Assembly (NCBI GenBank): GCA_049999765.1
Contig: JBNGIQ010009218.1
Location: forward strand, 33,810-90,727
Source: Phaeoceros laevis
Taxonomy: Eukaryota; Anthocerotophyta; Anthocerotopsida; Notothyladales
Reading direction: 5' to 3'
Length of the DNA: 56,918 bases
Shown here: positions 36,701 through 47,600 of the stretch, piece by piece
How positions within the stretch are numbered: position 1 is the stretch's first letter
Layout of the letters: each line of letters starts with the position of its first letter
Translations under genes and position numbers: made by a program
Notes under the pieces: model-generated
Databases searched by the model: none
What the model was told of the DNA's origin: nothing
What the model saw: only the letters and a program-made list of their open reading frames with translations

Positions 36701-37270
36701 GGACACCTGCTGCTACTGCACATGAGGAAGAAGACACAATTGGTGAGCAGCGCGTGAAGGGAAGCAAAAGTTGCAAGCTCCTCCTCCTCCTTTGCAGCAG
36801 CAGGTGGAGGCTAGCCATCCTTGTTCCAAAACCAAGAGGCCAGCAGGCAAAGCAAAGCAAGAAAGCAAGCAAGCGAGAAGAAGCCGAAGCAGCAGAAACA
36901 GGAGACTGAGGAGAAAGAGATAGTCTAACCTGGTTGGTTGCGGCCCTGGAAGCGAAGAAGGCGAATTCCGGTGCCCGATAGCAGCGGACGCAGCAGCCGC
37001 AGCTGCTCCCCGAGCTGAAACACGCTGCCTCTTGCTGGATTTGCACACGCGCGGGCTCCGGTCTCCGCCATCGCTGCCTCCTCCAGTTTCGCCGCCGAAT
37101 TATTAGTTTTGCCCGGGTTTCGCCGGAGCAGGCAAAATTCTCGAAATGTCGCCACGTGGCCACGGCGAAACTGGCGAAATGACACAACCTGCATTTGCCC
37201 ACTGGGGTGGAATTGCCAGTTCTGGTATAGAGAACACTTGGTGGGGAAAGCCCTTCTGCCTCAGCACCGC

Positions 37271-37658
37271 GCCTCCCTCCATGCAATGGTAGTTGTCCTG
37301 GTTGTAGTTGGATCGAGGATCCTCCTTGGGCAGCGCCTGCACCAGCTCGAAGGCGCGGTTGAGCTGCTGGAGGTAGGTACCGTTGGCCTCCAGCAGATGC
37401 GCAGCGGGCCTCACGCTGGGCGTCTTGGGCAGGGGGTTCTCCAGAATGTACTGCTTCCACTCCTTGTACATACACCTTGGGGCCTTCCATGAGCGCTGAG
37501 ATGCAGCAGTTCCGCACAGGCCCTTCTTGCTTGTGCGGGATGAAGGCGGAAAGCATGTAGGGCGTGCAGGAGGCGTAGTCGGCCCTGGAAGGCGCGCCTT
37601 CGACGGCCACTAGCATCACCAGCAATGCGAGTGCCAGAATCCTCGGCACCATTGTCAT
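37271..37658 (-). pseudogene. Tyrosinase/polyphenol-oxidase-like N-terminal exon (captured)
   Basis: Met at 37658 starts a signal-peptide-like MTMVPRILALALLVMLVAVE, then DYASCTPYMLSAFIPHKQ and NCCISALMEGPKV. A frameshift near 37475 (looks like a 4-bp insertion) leads to YKEWKQYILENPLPKTPSVR, PAAHLLEANGTYLQQLNRAF, ELVQALPKEDPRSNYNQDNY and HC (His codon about 37288). The RPAAHL..LxxxYxxxxxxAxxLMxALPxxDPRs...HC layout matches the start of plant polyphenol oxidases, where the His is the first copper ligand. The rest of the enzyme is missing. Identification rests on this layout, so it is moderate. Normal role: secreted or lumenal copper oxidase of phenols. Confidence 0.5.
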
Positions 37659-37870
37659 TTTCGTTGCCGTCACCAGACCTGCCTGCAGCTGGCCTTGGAA
37701 CAATGTGGAGCACTTGCTTCTCGAGAACTATCTGGATTGCTCGATGCAGGGATGCCATTGGATGGATGGATGGATGGGCCGTGCTTGCAGCAATTGCTTG
37801 CGAGCTCGAGAATGCAAGTGGAAGGCTGTGTCGGCCTTGGTTGCTTGTTGAGGATGTGCCAAGGATGGGG

Positions 37871-37877
37871 CTTTATA
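37871..37877 (-). promoter_or_regulatory. TATA box of captured PPO-like fragment
   Basis: On the minus strand TATAAAG occurs in the context gccgctataaagcccc, about 215 nt upstream of the Met at 37658. A promoter being carried shows that genomic DNA, not a retrocopy, was captured. Function is inferred. Confidence 0.45.
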
Positions 37878-38009
37878 GCGGCCTGCTTCCTGTTCGCACA
37901 TTGTGGAAGGAGGAGAACGGTTTCTCGGTACGTCCACACATGACCTGGTGCGCTTGCTAGCAGCGAAAAAAGACTTCATCCACAGATTCTGACTCGAAGT
38001 ACACGTTTC

Positions 38010-39300
38010 GTGCTTTTTCCAGACTTGACCCGTTCCCTCTTTGTTTTTCGTTTAAAATTCTTACTCTCGCGGGGGTTTGCACTCTCCTGCCGACTGCCTG
38101 TGCTATGCCAGCATACATGGACTATGCGTCTGAAACTTCGTGGAAGGCTTGCGGAAGGATCCGGTTCCATCGCTTCCCGGAATCCCGATGGATGCAAACA
38201 AGGTGAATGTGTCGGGACTCGGGGCTCTCCAGTAACAATATCGTGCATTAGAAGGTTTGGTACTGGCAGCACAGATGCAAGATCATGTGGTTCTACAGAC
38301 TTGCAATCCTTCAGACTTTTGTACTTCGCACTATATTGGTGTGACCTTGTATCTTTCACTCCCTGTTGGTATTTTGGTTGGCAGTGTTAGACTTTGTGCA
38401 GGTAATGAGGACAGCAACATTGGATATAACTGGTTACTACTTGATCAAATGTGTTGTATATGACTTAGTCAACATAATACCTGTCAAAAAAGGTCGCTGG
38501 CTTTTAGTTTGTAACTTGGATATGCTGACAAAGATGGCCACATGTCTGTGCTCTTGACATTGTGAAAGCAGATCAGCCATTCCGATCGTCTCCCTCCATC
38601 CCGGATGTCCGGGACATCTGGGAGCTTAGGTGCTGCGGCTGGGAGCTCAGGTGCTGGGGCGCCAGCAGGGGATGGGGGCCAAGCAGGAGGTGACGGCGGG
38701 TCTGGACGCCGGACATCCGGCACGCCTTGTCTGTGGAGCCAGTTGAAGGGGCCTTCCAGTTGAAGGCCCCTTCAACAGGCTCCTTTTTAATTTGAGGGTT
38801 TTTTTTTTTTGCTCTCAATTTAAAAATTGTCATGGTTGTCAACTTAAAAATTGTTCATTGCTCTCAATTTAAAAATTGTCCATTGCTCTCAATTTAAAAA
38901 GATACATCGTGTGCCGGATATTGGGGTACATGTGCACTTTGGACTGCTCTCAAATTAAAAAATACCATGGCAGGCATGTTTCTAAATTGAAAAAGATACA
39001 AAAAGATACCATCATGTACCGGAGATCCGGTACCTTATACATGTGCACTTCCGGGCACATGCAAATGCAAGTTACTACATGAGGCAATCACTGGAGGAAG
39101 AGACTCAGCCATATGCAGTAGCTAATGAAAAAGCTACAAAAATGCATGAGGACCTAGTGTAAGATGCGTAGTATATGATATAGCATGATATTAGAGTTCT
39201 TAGAATCCATGGTAGTGCAATTAGTTGCCTCTCTTTTAGCACTTCGAATTAGAATGCATGATTCCATCCATGGCTCTGGATTCAGTGCACTGTTTTTGTG
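38010..39300. other. Non-coding right part of TIR transposon with short repeats
   Basis: No gene is seen. The words ttgctctcaatttaaaaattgt recur several times between 38810 and 38960 at about 30-bp spacing, and paired atgtgcactt / ccggatatt-type words occur near 38915 and 39015. Confidence 0.5.
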
Positions 39301-39423
39301 CACACGAAACTCAAATTGATGTAAATAAACCTTTTTTGAAAAAGAAGTCTTCCTGTCCGGTACGTTTTCACCAAACGGGAACGGGTTGTCCTGGTACCTG
39401 ATTAATCGGAGACACTGTTAACC

Positions 39424-40644
39424 TTGAATGTTAACGAGCTCGTAGGAGCGTTGATGCAAGAGGAGGTTAGTAGAGCTGCCTCAAAAAGTACTAGGGGGCA
39501 GGCCCTCTATGCATCTGCTAGGCCAAAAGGGCCAAGGAAACCATTCAACAAGCCGTATCCAAGCAAAGGAAGATGCACCTCACCTAGTGATGCTTCCTCC
39601 AGCAAGAAAAGAATTGAAGACTGTAAATGGTGTGGCTTGCCAAATCACTGGGAGCGTGATTGCCGGAAGAAAAAGAACAACGAGCCAAGGAGAGTGCCAG
39701 CACCTGAGGCCAACACAGTGGCCAAGAAGGACAAGTCTTCCTCTCCATCTGTCTTGTTGGTTCAGTCTAGCACCAGTCACGAGTCCATAGATACTGTCCC
39801 AAAATCACGAGTCTCATTCCGTGCATTGACTATATGCTTAACCACAACCGAATCACATCAGTCTTTTTGGTATATCGACTCGGGTGCCACAGCACATATT
39901 TGCCATGATAAGTCTGTGTTCACGGATTATGCTGCACACACCACTGGTCAAAACGTTTTGTTAGGTGACGATAGCGAGCTCACAATTAAGGGAGTAGGCA
40001 CATTGCACTTACGTATGCAAAACGGATGCACATTAGCACTCCTGAATGTCTTGCACGTACCTAGCATCACAAAAAACTTGCTGTCAGTCTCACAGCTCAC
40101 ACAAAATCACAGTTTTGAAGTAGTTTTTCGCAGATCCATGTGTATGATTAAGGAGTCTGGAAAGACCGTTGTCTTGGGAAAGCTGGTGCACGATCTTTTC
40201 ATGCTGAATGTCACCAGTCTTCCTGCACCATCTGCACAAGTTGCCGGGGTTAGCTCACATGTCACCGATTCAGAGGATACTAAAATATGGCATATGAGGC
40301 TCGGGCATCCAAATCCAAGAAAGTTGAAGGACATGGCAAAACATGTCTTGTATGCCAATGGGGTGCCATCTAACTTGAGCCCATTGCCGTTTTGTGAAGC
40401 ATGCGTCTATGGAAAATTACCTAGAGCTGCTTACCCCAAGGGTAGCGGCATCCGGGCTACAGATGTACTTCACCTTGTGCATGCTGACTTGTATGGGCCG
40501 GTGTCTACTCCTTCATTTGATGGCGGCCTTTATTTCTTGACCTTCATTGACGACTACAGCCGGTACTCCCAAGTTTATATTCTCAAGCACAAGAATGAAG
40601 CGTTTGAGTATTTTAAGGAGTATCATACCTTGGTTGAGAAGTAG
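39424..40644 (+). pseudogene. pol: El3 gag end, protease and integrase start
   Basis: The frame from 39424 continues gag: LNVNELVGALMQEEVSRAAS, zinc knuckle CKWCGLPNHWERDC (about 39625), protease FWYIDSGATAHICH (about 39870, DSG intact), LHVPSITKNLLSVSQL, pre-integrase IWHMRLGHPNPRK and FCEACVYGKLPRA, then integrase HADLYGPVSTPSFDGG and FIDDYSRYSQVYI. It ends at TAG 40642-40644, in the position where copia has Gln/Arg (ERQT), a likely C-to-T change. Otherwise intact over 406 codons. Confidence 0.9.
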
Positions 40645-40656
40645 ATTGGTAAGCAG

Positions 40657-41190
40657 ATGCGGTGCCTTCGCACAGATAACGGAGGTGAATTTGACTTTAA
40701 CGAGTTCAATGCCTATTGCAAGAGTGTGGGCATCGCCCGCCAATTTACTGTTCCTTACAGCTCGTCACAAAATGGAGTTGCTGAACGCCGTAACAGATCT
40801 GCACAGAACGTTGCCAGGAGTATGATTAAACAAACTGGCTTGGCAATGGGCTACTGGGCTGAGGCTATTTCCACAGCCAATTACCTTTACAATCGGCTCC
40901 ATGGCAAGTCTTTGGGTGGTAAGACACCTTACGAATTGTGGTGTAGTAGAAAACCGACAGTGCAGCATCTCCGGGTCTTTGGTTCCCCAGCTTACGCATT
41001 TATTCCTAAGGAGTAATGCCTGCACAAGAAGCTGTCTGACAGGGCGATTAAGCTCATTTTTATTGGGTACACTGATGGTGTTAAAGCCTATAAGCTCTTC
41101 GACCCTATTACCCGGTGTGTTCAGCACACCAGGACTGTTGTTTTTGATGAGGCTTCCTTACTTGGAGGGCCAAAACCGGCTGCTCCCTCT
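40657..41190 (+). pseudogene. pol: El3 integrase catalytic and C-terminal part
   Basis: Same frame as above: LRTDNGGEFDFNEF, YSSSQNGVAERRNRS (canonical, unlike El1/El2), GYWAEAISTANYLYNRL and RVFGSPAYAF, then TAA at 41014-41016, then LSDRAIKLIFIGYTDGVKAYKLFD and RTVVFDEASLLGG. The remaining D and E catalytic residues are present. Confidence 0.85.
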
Positions 41191-41222
41191 ACTGCACAGC
41201 TAGTGAGGATGTACATGGAGAG

Positions 41223-42480
41223 GTGGCGACCTTTGACTTGTCTCCATATAGCATCCCTCATTCGTCTGAGACTTTTGATATTTCCTGCGAGGAGGAAACA
41301 TTAATCAATGGTGATATTATGGATGCACGACAAGAAATTCAGAACAAGTTAGAAGTTGCTAGAAATGAACCCTTATCTGCATCCAAAGTGTTAGTCGAGG
41401 ACGATTTGGAAGACATGCATGTTGATGAACTGCATGCAAGTGATGTACAGGACACTGGCGAGCTTCCTGAAGCACTACCTGTTGGTCCCCCTGTCTTATC
41501 TCGGCCTACACGTATGAGGATTGCACCAGCATATTTTAATCCTGGACACTGGACAAGTCGTCGTAGCCATATAGATTGGAGCACTGGCCATGCAACGACG
41601 AGCACTCTACCTGCTCTCGCACATAGTGAGGAGCAAGTGGGGGATACCTCAGAGGAGGATGAGGATGTATCAGCGTTGTTGATTGCCCTGCAAGGTGTGC
41701 CAGCACAGTTTTACACGAGATGAGGCACAGGCGCTTGCAGTGGTGATGACAACTCCATCAGAGCCTACAAACATGCGTGATGCATACACTGGGCCTGACA
41801 GCAATCAATGGAAGAAAGCTGTCCAAGAGGAGTATGACTCCTTGATCGAAAATGGTACCTGGTCGCTGCAAAAGTTGCCACCTGGACGAAAAGCCATCTC
41901 AAACAAATGGGTGTTTAAGACCAAGTTTCATTCAGATGGTACTATTGCAAGGTACAAGGCGAGACTTGTTGTGAGGGGTTTTTCACAGAGGTATGGAGAG
42001 GATTACTTCGAAACCTTCGCCCCAGTTGTCAAGTTTCCTACTTTGCGCCTTGTGATGGCCCTAGCTGCACACAGCGACCTGGATCTTCACCAAATGGATG
42101 TGAAGACCGCCTTCCTTCATGGCACACTGGAGGAGGAAATCTATATGGCCCAGCCTGAAGGCTACATTCAACCTGGAAAGGACATGGTCTGTAAGTTGCA
42201 CAAGACCATTTACGGGCTTAAACAAAGCCCTAGGGCTTGGCACACACGCATAGATACCTTCTTGCTGAAATGCGGCTTCACGAAAGGGACAGCTGATTCA
42301 AACCTCTATGTGTTAAGGCCGAAGGAAGCTTATCTGTTACTCCTTGTCTACGTGGATGACTTGATCATTGCAGCTTCCACTGGCCCTGGCAGCTTGCTGC
42401 AAACAGTTAAGAATCTTCTAAAGTCCGAATTTGATATGACGGACATAGGGGTTCCAACTCAAGTGGTGCCTTGGTGTTGA
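41223..42480 (+). pseudogene. pol: El3 acidic linker and reverse transcriptase
   Basis: The linker (41223-41723: FDISCEEETLINGD, DDLEDMHVDELHAS, SEEDEDVSAL) is shifted one frame from the RT (about 41720 on). RT blocks: WSLQKLPPGRKAISNKWVFK, RYKARLVVRGFSQRYGEDY, MDVKTAFLHGTLEEEIYMAQ, KTIYGLKQSPRAWHTR, catalytic VYVDDLIIAAS. It ends near 42450 by frameshift after FDMTDIG; an out-of-frame bridge with VKVTRDR and RKYTDDNLKRF leads to RNase H. Confidence 0.9.
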
Positions 42481-42595
42481 AGTCAAAGTCACCAGAGACA
42501 GGAAGGCTGGAACCTTAACATTGTCTTAAAGGAAGTACACAGATGACAACCTTAAAAGGTTCCACTTATCTAAAGCTCACGGCACAAACACTCCA

Positions 42596-43273
42596 TTGAT
42601 GTCAGGTGTTAGGCTGTCCAAAGAGCAGTGTGCGAAGACAGAGGCTGAAAAACTAGCAATGAGTCGTGTTCCATACAAGCAAGCCGTGGGGACGCTAATA
42701 TACCTACAGTGCCACACTCGAGCCGACATATCTTTTGCAGTTCACATAGTCTCGCAATTCCTGTCAAACTATGGGCAAGATCTTTGGGTACAAGTGAAAC
42801 GCATCTTCGGGTACCTGAAACAAACGGCCTCAGACAAAAAGCTGCTGGAATTGGAAGGCTTTTGTGACAGCGACTGGGCAGCTGCTCCTGATAGTAGGAA
42901 GTCGGTTGCATCCTACATCTTCATGTTGGCAAATGCTCCCTTATCCTGGTCATGTAAGAAAAACAGCAATATCTGCCTATCTAGTACAGAAGCTGAATAT
43001 AAGACCTTGACAGTTGCTCCTAAAGAGGCGATATGGGACAGAAGGTGTCTCGAGGATATAGGACACAAGCAAGAAAGACCCACAGTCCTCCACTGTGATA
43101 ACCAGGGTGCATTTGCGCTGGCTGGCAATCCAGTGTTTCATGCCCACACGAAGCACATCGAGGTGCACCACCACTTTGTGCGCGAGGCTGTGACAAATGG
43201 AGAAATCACCCTGCAGTATGTGAACACATCAGAGAACCCGGCGGACATATTGACCAAGTCTTTGCCGAGTTAG
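42596..43273 (+). pseudogene. pol: El3 RNase H domain
   Basis: RLSKEQCAKTEAEK, VPYKQAVGTLIYLQCHTRAD, then RNase H GFCDSDWAAAPDSRKS, LSSTEAEYKTLTVAPKEAIW, HCDNQGAFALAGNP, HTKHIEVHHHFVREAV and NPADILTKSLPS. D, E and D catalytic positions are kept. A TAG at 43271-43273 replaces an expected Lys/Gln; reading on gives LHLRHYIRLGLLPED, the usual copia C-terminus. Confidence 0.9.
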
Positions 43274-43433
43274 CTGCACCTCCGGCACTACATCAGACTT
43301 GGGCTCCTGCCTGAAGACACCAAGAGCAACAAGGGTGAGAGCAGTGTTAGAAAAAAGAACTAGCATGCAGTATCTAGGGTGACAGAACATACCTGCACCA
43401 CTTTGCATGCACAATCATCAAGCCAGAACCTCA

Positions 43434-44717
43434 CTATGTGGCACTGCACATCACAAGGATACCACAAGCACCGCACTCTTCAGAGACGCACCAATCCGCC
43501 AAGCAAAAGGGGTTGCAACCTGGCTGAGAAGGAGCGAGAGCTGGCGCCTGGCGTGCATCTTTCAATTCACCACATTTTGCATACATATCCACCAGGCAGG
43601 TGTCAACAACAAAGTCACTAGGATTGCCACTGTGCAACACATCAGAGTGCACTTTTCTGCCAGATTCCAAGTCGGTGGCAAATGCACAAGCTTGAAGGGT
43701 AGCTACAAAGACGTAACCATCCGCCTTCACTCCTGACCTACGCATCTCACGGTAGAGTTGTATGGCCTCCTTCGGTTTCCCGTGCTTAGCATGGGCAGAG
43801 ATAATGGAAAACCACATGAAGACACTCGGTTTCCCTACCCTATTGAACACATCCATGGCCTCCTGTAGCCTACCTCCACATGCATACATGCGCAAGATAT
43901 GGTTCCCCAAGAATGCATTCGACTCATACCAAAGTTTGACAGTGAGATCATGAACTCGTTGCCCCACAACCAAATCCTTCTTAGCTGTACACAGTTTTAG
44001 CACAGTGTAAAACAGAGACTGAGAAACACTAGAGTCTGTGTGCGCCAGAGATTCCAGGGCCCCAACGGCCTCAAAAAGCTTCCCCTGCTGACATAACGTG
44101 CTCACGGTAACAGCAATAACGACGCCCGTTTCCGATCCTGAACGCCTCCCAGGTTCAGGATTATCCTGAGAGCTGGATTCGAAAGGAGAGGCAACATGGC
44201 CCATCGGATGTGGAAGTGGTGGGCTCCTTACACTGCTGCACCTGGAGCCCATTTCAGAACCTGCAAGCCTTCCAGGTTCAGGATTATCTGGAGAGCTCGA
44301 CTTGGAAGGAGAGGCACCGTGACCCATCTGCATATCCAAGGAAACGAGCCGCTCATCAACCCAAGCTGGCTTAAACATGTTATTCAACCACAGCACCTCG
44401 CTAGACCCCTTACCCCGGAAGTCAGGGGAACGGGAGTTCTTATCTCGTCTGTCATCCCACCACATGGTAGGGTACAGAAAATGTTGTTGCCACAAATGCT
44501 CCTGCTCCTGGCAACGACCATCGCTGGAAAACCCGTCCCTCAGAAGTGGAAGTGGTGGGCTCTTCACACCGCTGAATCTGGAGGCTTTGCTTGCCAGGGA
44601 TCGACTTCCTGGGATGAGGTTGGTAGGAGATCCTCGAAGAATCCCTATACACACACCAATTTGTTGGGTCCCGCCTGAAAGCCAATGAACTGCAAAGAGA
44701 AGAAAAGAAGCTGACAA
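43434..44717 (-). pseudogene. PPR protein gene, N-terminal part
   Basis: A 427-aa minus-strand frame. A plausible exon starts at 44689 after the acceptor ttctctttgcag. A Ser/Pro-rich leader with two copies of SSxDNPEPGR is followed by PPR repeats: VSTLCQQGKLFEAVGALESL, HTDSSVSQSLFYTVLKLCTA, VHDLTVKLWYESNAFLGNHI, LRMYACGGRLQEAMDVFNRV, MWFSIISAHAKHGKPKEAIQ, YVFVATLQACAFATDLESGR and LVDMYAKCGELKDARQ. After DARQ (about 43560) the PPR similarity stops abruptly. Such leaders usually precede organelle-targeted PLS PPR proteins. Only about the first five repeats are present, so this is a gene fragment lying in El3. It is the longest undamaged host-gene-like frame in the window. Confidence 0.75.
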
Positions 44718-44807
44718 TCACTATAGCATGATCAAGATGCCACACCTTGTAAATATCTGAAAAAAATTACCACTACAAAAATGATCCATACACCACAAAC
44801 AGATTAC

Positions 44808-45272
44808 CCAAAGTAGTCTCCTATTCCAATCCATTGAGGGCAATAGCGACATCCACTGGGTCCACATTGGCAAGGCTGTATTGCAGAAGGAAATGATTAG
44901 ATCATTAGACAATCCTGTAAGGTGGAAAAGTGCTTGACTGAGAAGTAACAGCAATTATGACATCCTCTTGAAACTTGGGAGGACATAATACAACAACATC
45001 CGCATGTCTTCTTTTATGCATTGTGTTACTAGTTTCACTCACAAGCGTAGTTGTCTGCCTTTGGCTGCTTGCGCTGAGTTTGTATCTGCACGGCATTAGA
45101 TCTGCCTTAGGTGCACAAGCAACATGCAACTTTGCAGCATTTGAAACAAGCCCTGGTGGAGTGAAACAAGTGAAGGCAGGCTTTACCTGTTTGCAGTGCT
45201 GTATGAACGAATAGGGGACCCAGAAAACTTCCACCTATACCAATTGCAACCATGTTGGTGAGAGGTTTCCTT
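44808..45272 (-). pseudogene. Glucose-6-phosphate isomerase gene fragment (three exons, one nonsense)
   Basis: Minus-strand exons: 45272-45187 ([26 protein letters not shown]; donor GTAAAG), 45073-45043 (QAAKGRQLR; acceptor ctcag, donor GTGAGT) and 44875-44808 (LANVDPVDVAIALNGLE, stop TAG, ETTL; acceptor tacag, donor GTAATC). Exon phases fit: 1, then 31 nt, then TT+C giving Phe. The protein blocks match plant cytosolic phosphoglucose isomerase, including GIGGSFLGP and the GRQLRFLANVDP region near the active site. The TAG sits between GLE and ETTL, where the family has a Pro-type residue. The next exon is absent: the following sequence is PPR. It is a genomic fragment captured with its introns; a real gene would act in glycolysis. 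Confidence 0.8.
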
Positions 45273-45290
45273 CTGCTGAGTCGAGAACGT

Positions 45291-45390
45291 NNNNNNNNNN
45301 NNNNNNNNNNNNNNNNNNNNNNNNNNNNNNNNNNNNNNNNNNNNNNNNNNNNNNNNNNNNNNNNNNNNNNNNNNNNNNNNNNNNNNNNNN
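45291..45390. other. Assembly gap (100 N)
   Basis: 100 N immediately upstream (minus sense) of the first visible GPI exon; more exons could be hidden here. Confidence 0.99.
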
Positions 45391-45408
45391 CATCACTGTT
45401 GATCACTT

Positions 45409-45547
45409 CACTCGACCCCAGCATGTAGTCACTCGACCCAGCATGTGGTCACTCGACCACAGCATGTGATCCCTCGACCCCAGCATGTGGTCCCTCGACC
45501 CCAGCATGTGGTCCCTCGACCCCAGCATGTGGTCCCTCGACCCCAGC
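45409..45547. repeat. 21-bp minisatellite, about 6.5 copies
   Basis: The unit is cagcatgtggtccctcgaccc and variants. All frames stay open (for example GSRDHML on the minus strand), which is an artefact of the period. Confidence 0.9.
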
Positions 45548-45639
45548 AAATGCACAACTGACCACAACTCGGTGATCATGTGAACCATCTCATCACATTA
45601 TCTGACAACCTGGATTGAATTCATCACATCATCAAAACG

Positions 45640-46160
45640 AGAAGGCAGGCTGGCCAGACTCCTCAAGCCCGGCTGCAAGAAAAAGAGTCAGATGCGACTT
45701 TCTAGACTTTAGGCAGGCACTGTCTTAAGTACAACACCGAGATTGACAATAGCAGGCAGGCAGGCAGGCATGTAAGCAGGGACTGGCTAGACTCCTCAAG
45801 CCTCGGCTGCAGAAGGCCTAGCTCCTCAGTCCTCGGCAAAAAAGGCCTCAAAAATCGAATGCAAAAATGCACAAATGCACAAATGCACAAATGCAGTATG
45901 TAAGCACAAATGCACAAATACACAAAGGCATGTAAGCACAAGTGTGGCCCCAAGCCTCGGTTGCAGCAGGCCTAGCTCCTCGGGCCTCAGCAAGAAAGGC
46001 CTGAAGAATAAAAAAGGCAACAAAAAACGAGAAGGCAGGGTTTACAAACTCCTCAAGCCCGGCTGCAAGAAAAACTCGTCTCCTCCTCCTCAGCACTCGG
46101 CAGGAACTGACCAGAGTCGTGCTCCCTAGGCTGCAGTAGGCCTCCCTAGGCTGCAGCAGG
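45640..46160. repeat. Degenerate repeats (gcctcggctgcag and aaatgcac words)
   Basis: A module with cctcaagcctcggctgcagaa and aggcctagctcctc recurs at about 45795 and 45950, and acaaatgcac repeats at 45860-45915. No gene. Confidence 0.6.
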
Positions 46161-46162
46161 CC

Positions 46163-46700
46163 TCCCTACATGTCCACCAGGCAGATGCCCTTTGAGGGTC
46201 CAGCCTAACAATGCTTTCATAACACCACACAACCCTCTCTATATCCCCAAGCTTTTGCAGGAATTCAACAAAGACGTCAAGCCCACCACATTACTTTGGC
46301 CTCACATGATAATAGCATCTTCTTTGCCTCATCTAATTGGCCAGCACGCCCAAGAAGATCATTCATGCAGCTGTACCCAAGACGATCAATCATGCAGCTG
46401 TAATGCTCGAAAGAAGGTTTGATGCCATGCTGTTCAGCCACGGAATCCAAGTGTTCGCGACCCTCGTGGACCAGTCCCAAATGACTGCAGGCAACTAACA
46501 TCTCCTCAAAACAAGCTAGTGCTAGAATGGGGACTGACTTCCTCTCTTCCTTTTTGCTAGACTTTTGAGCTTATTGAGGTGCCTTGCGACCTTCATCACA
46601 AGCACCACACCCAGCAATCAGGGCATTCCATGTCACCACATTCTTTGTGTCCATGCTGTCAAAAACCTGGCGCATCTTTCAGCTCAACACAAATGCACCT
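46163..46700 (-). pseudogene. PPR C-terminal fragments
   Basis: The minus-strand frame at 46501-46277 reads MLVACSHLGLVHEGREHLDS, IKPSFEHYSCMIDRLG and LLGRAGQLDEAKKMLLSCEA, the last PPR plus E-type motif of PLS proteins. 46690-46600 encodes a further FDSMDTKNVVTWNALIAG block. 46163-46298 (minus) carries an E+-like tail that is repeated at 47196-47330. All are broken and out of order. Confidence 0.7.
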
Positions 46701-46879
46701 ATGACTGGGGACTTGTCAAGAGCTTGTAAGCTGCCAAGCTCTGCAGGCAAACTTCGTGTCAACGTATTCCAGGGTCTGCAAATAACCAGCCAGCTTTAGA
46801 AACGGTAACCGAGGCAATGCTACATGTCCCATATTTAAGCAGACAAAGTAGGTCAAATCTCCTCAGGGCATGGCGGCAG

Positions 46880-47600
46880 ACTAAAACCCAGGCAGTCTCC
46901 TCGTGGCTTGGTGACGGACACCCAAACAGTCTCTCCTTGTGGCTTGGAGAGAGAGGAAACACACACAATGTCCGAAAAAAAAAACGGACCTGGAGATGGG
47001 CGGCCTGGTCGGACCTGCAACCAGCACCAACAAGTGGTCAAAATCTCCTCAAGGCTCGAGACAGACTAAAACCCAGGCAGCCTTCATCACAAGCACCACA
47101 CCCAGCAATCAGGGCATTCCATGTCACCACATTCTTCGTGTCCATGCTGTCAAAAACCTAGCATGCATCTTCCAGCTCACCACAAATTGCATACATGTCC
47201 ACCAGGCAGACGCCCTTTGAGGGTCTAGCCTAACAATGCTTTCAAAACACCACACATCCCTCTCTATATCCCCGTGACTTTTGCCGGAATTCAACAAAGA
47301 AGTCAAGCCCACCACATTACTTTGGCGCAGCAGCAGAAAACACAGAAGCGAGCAGCGTGGCGGGAGCTTGGAAACCAAGGAACTAGAGCTGGAACTGGGC
47401 GGCGTGGCGGGAGCTTGAAAACCAAGAACCTGGAGCTGGGCGGCGCTCCCACCACCAGGCAGCAGCAGAAAACGTAGAAGCTGGCGTAATGGGCGCGAAC
47501 ACCAGGGCGACCACCAGAAGAGTGAGAGCCTGTCCTATCTATCACTGCCACAGCCATCCTTCGCGCCATTGCATGTACTCGCATGTACCGTCAGCAGCTC
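46880..47600 (-). pseudogene. Second set of PPR fragments and GC-rich repeat
   Basis: 47380-47080 (minus) has GDIERDVWCFESIVRLDPQ, an E-type PPR tail, and a DTKNVVTWNALIAG block. This segment is a near copy of 46163-46310 and 46600-46690 with the parts in another order. At 47340-47480 a GGCGGCGTGGCGGGAGCTTG-type unit is repeated. Confidence 0.6.

Larger units (their letters stand above)
34304..39419. mobile_element. TIR DNA transposon carrying captured plant gene pieces
   Basis: Perfect 18-bp termini AACAGTGTCTCCGATTAA (34304-34321) and its complement (39402-39419). Flanking AACC is at 34300-34303 and 39420-39423. Removing the element plus one AACC joins the El3 gag frame QT-LNVNEL exactly. 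Further subterminal similarity includes ttcaccaaacggg on both sides and aacgta(c)tggaca as an inverted pair. No transposase is visible. Inside on the minus strand are PLS-type PPR repeats (about 34.8-36.0 kb), a GC-rich gene fragment (36.2-37.1 kb) and a tyrosinase/PPO-like first exon with its promoter (37.3-37.9 kb). The superfamily is uncertain: 4-bp TSD is unusual; CAGTG within the end would fit hAT, but the 8-bp flanks do not match. Confidence 0.8.

Noticed and set aside
36463-36909. Frames running through 36601-36700
   Set aside because: They cross an N gap, so continuity is artificial.
43434-44717. Intact host PPR gene
   Set aside because: PPR similarity stops near 43560, no E/DYW tail follows in frame, and the piece lies inside a retrotransposon.
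44764-44776. CACTACAAAAA as a CACTA terminus inside the GPI/PPR block
   Set aside because: There is no matching inverted end and no 3-bp duplication nearby. It lies in the intron after GPI exon 3.
45403-45588. GSRDHML-repeat frame on the minus strand
   Set aside because: It is a translation of a 21-bp tandem repeat.
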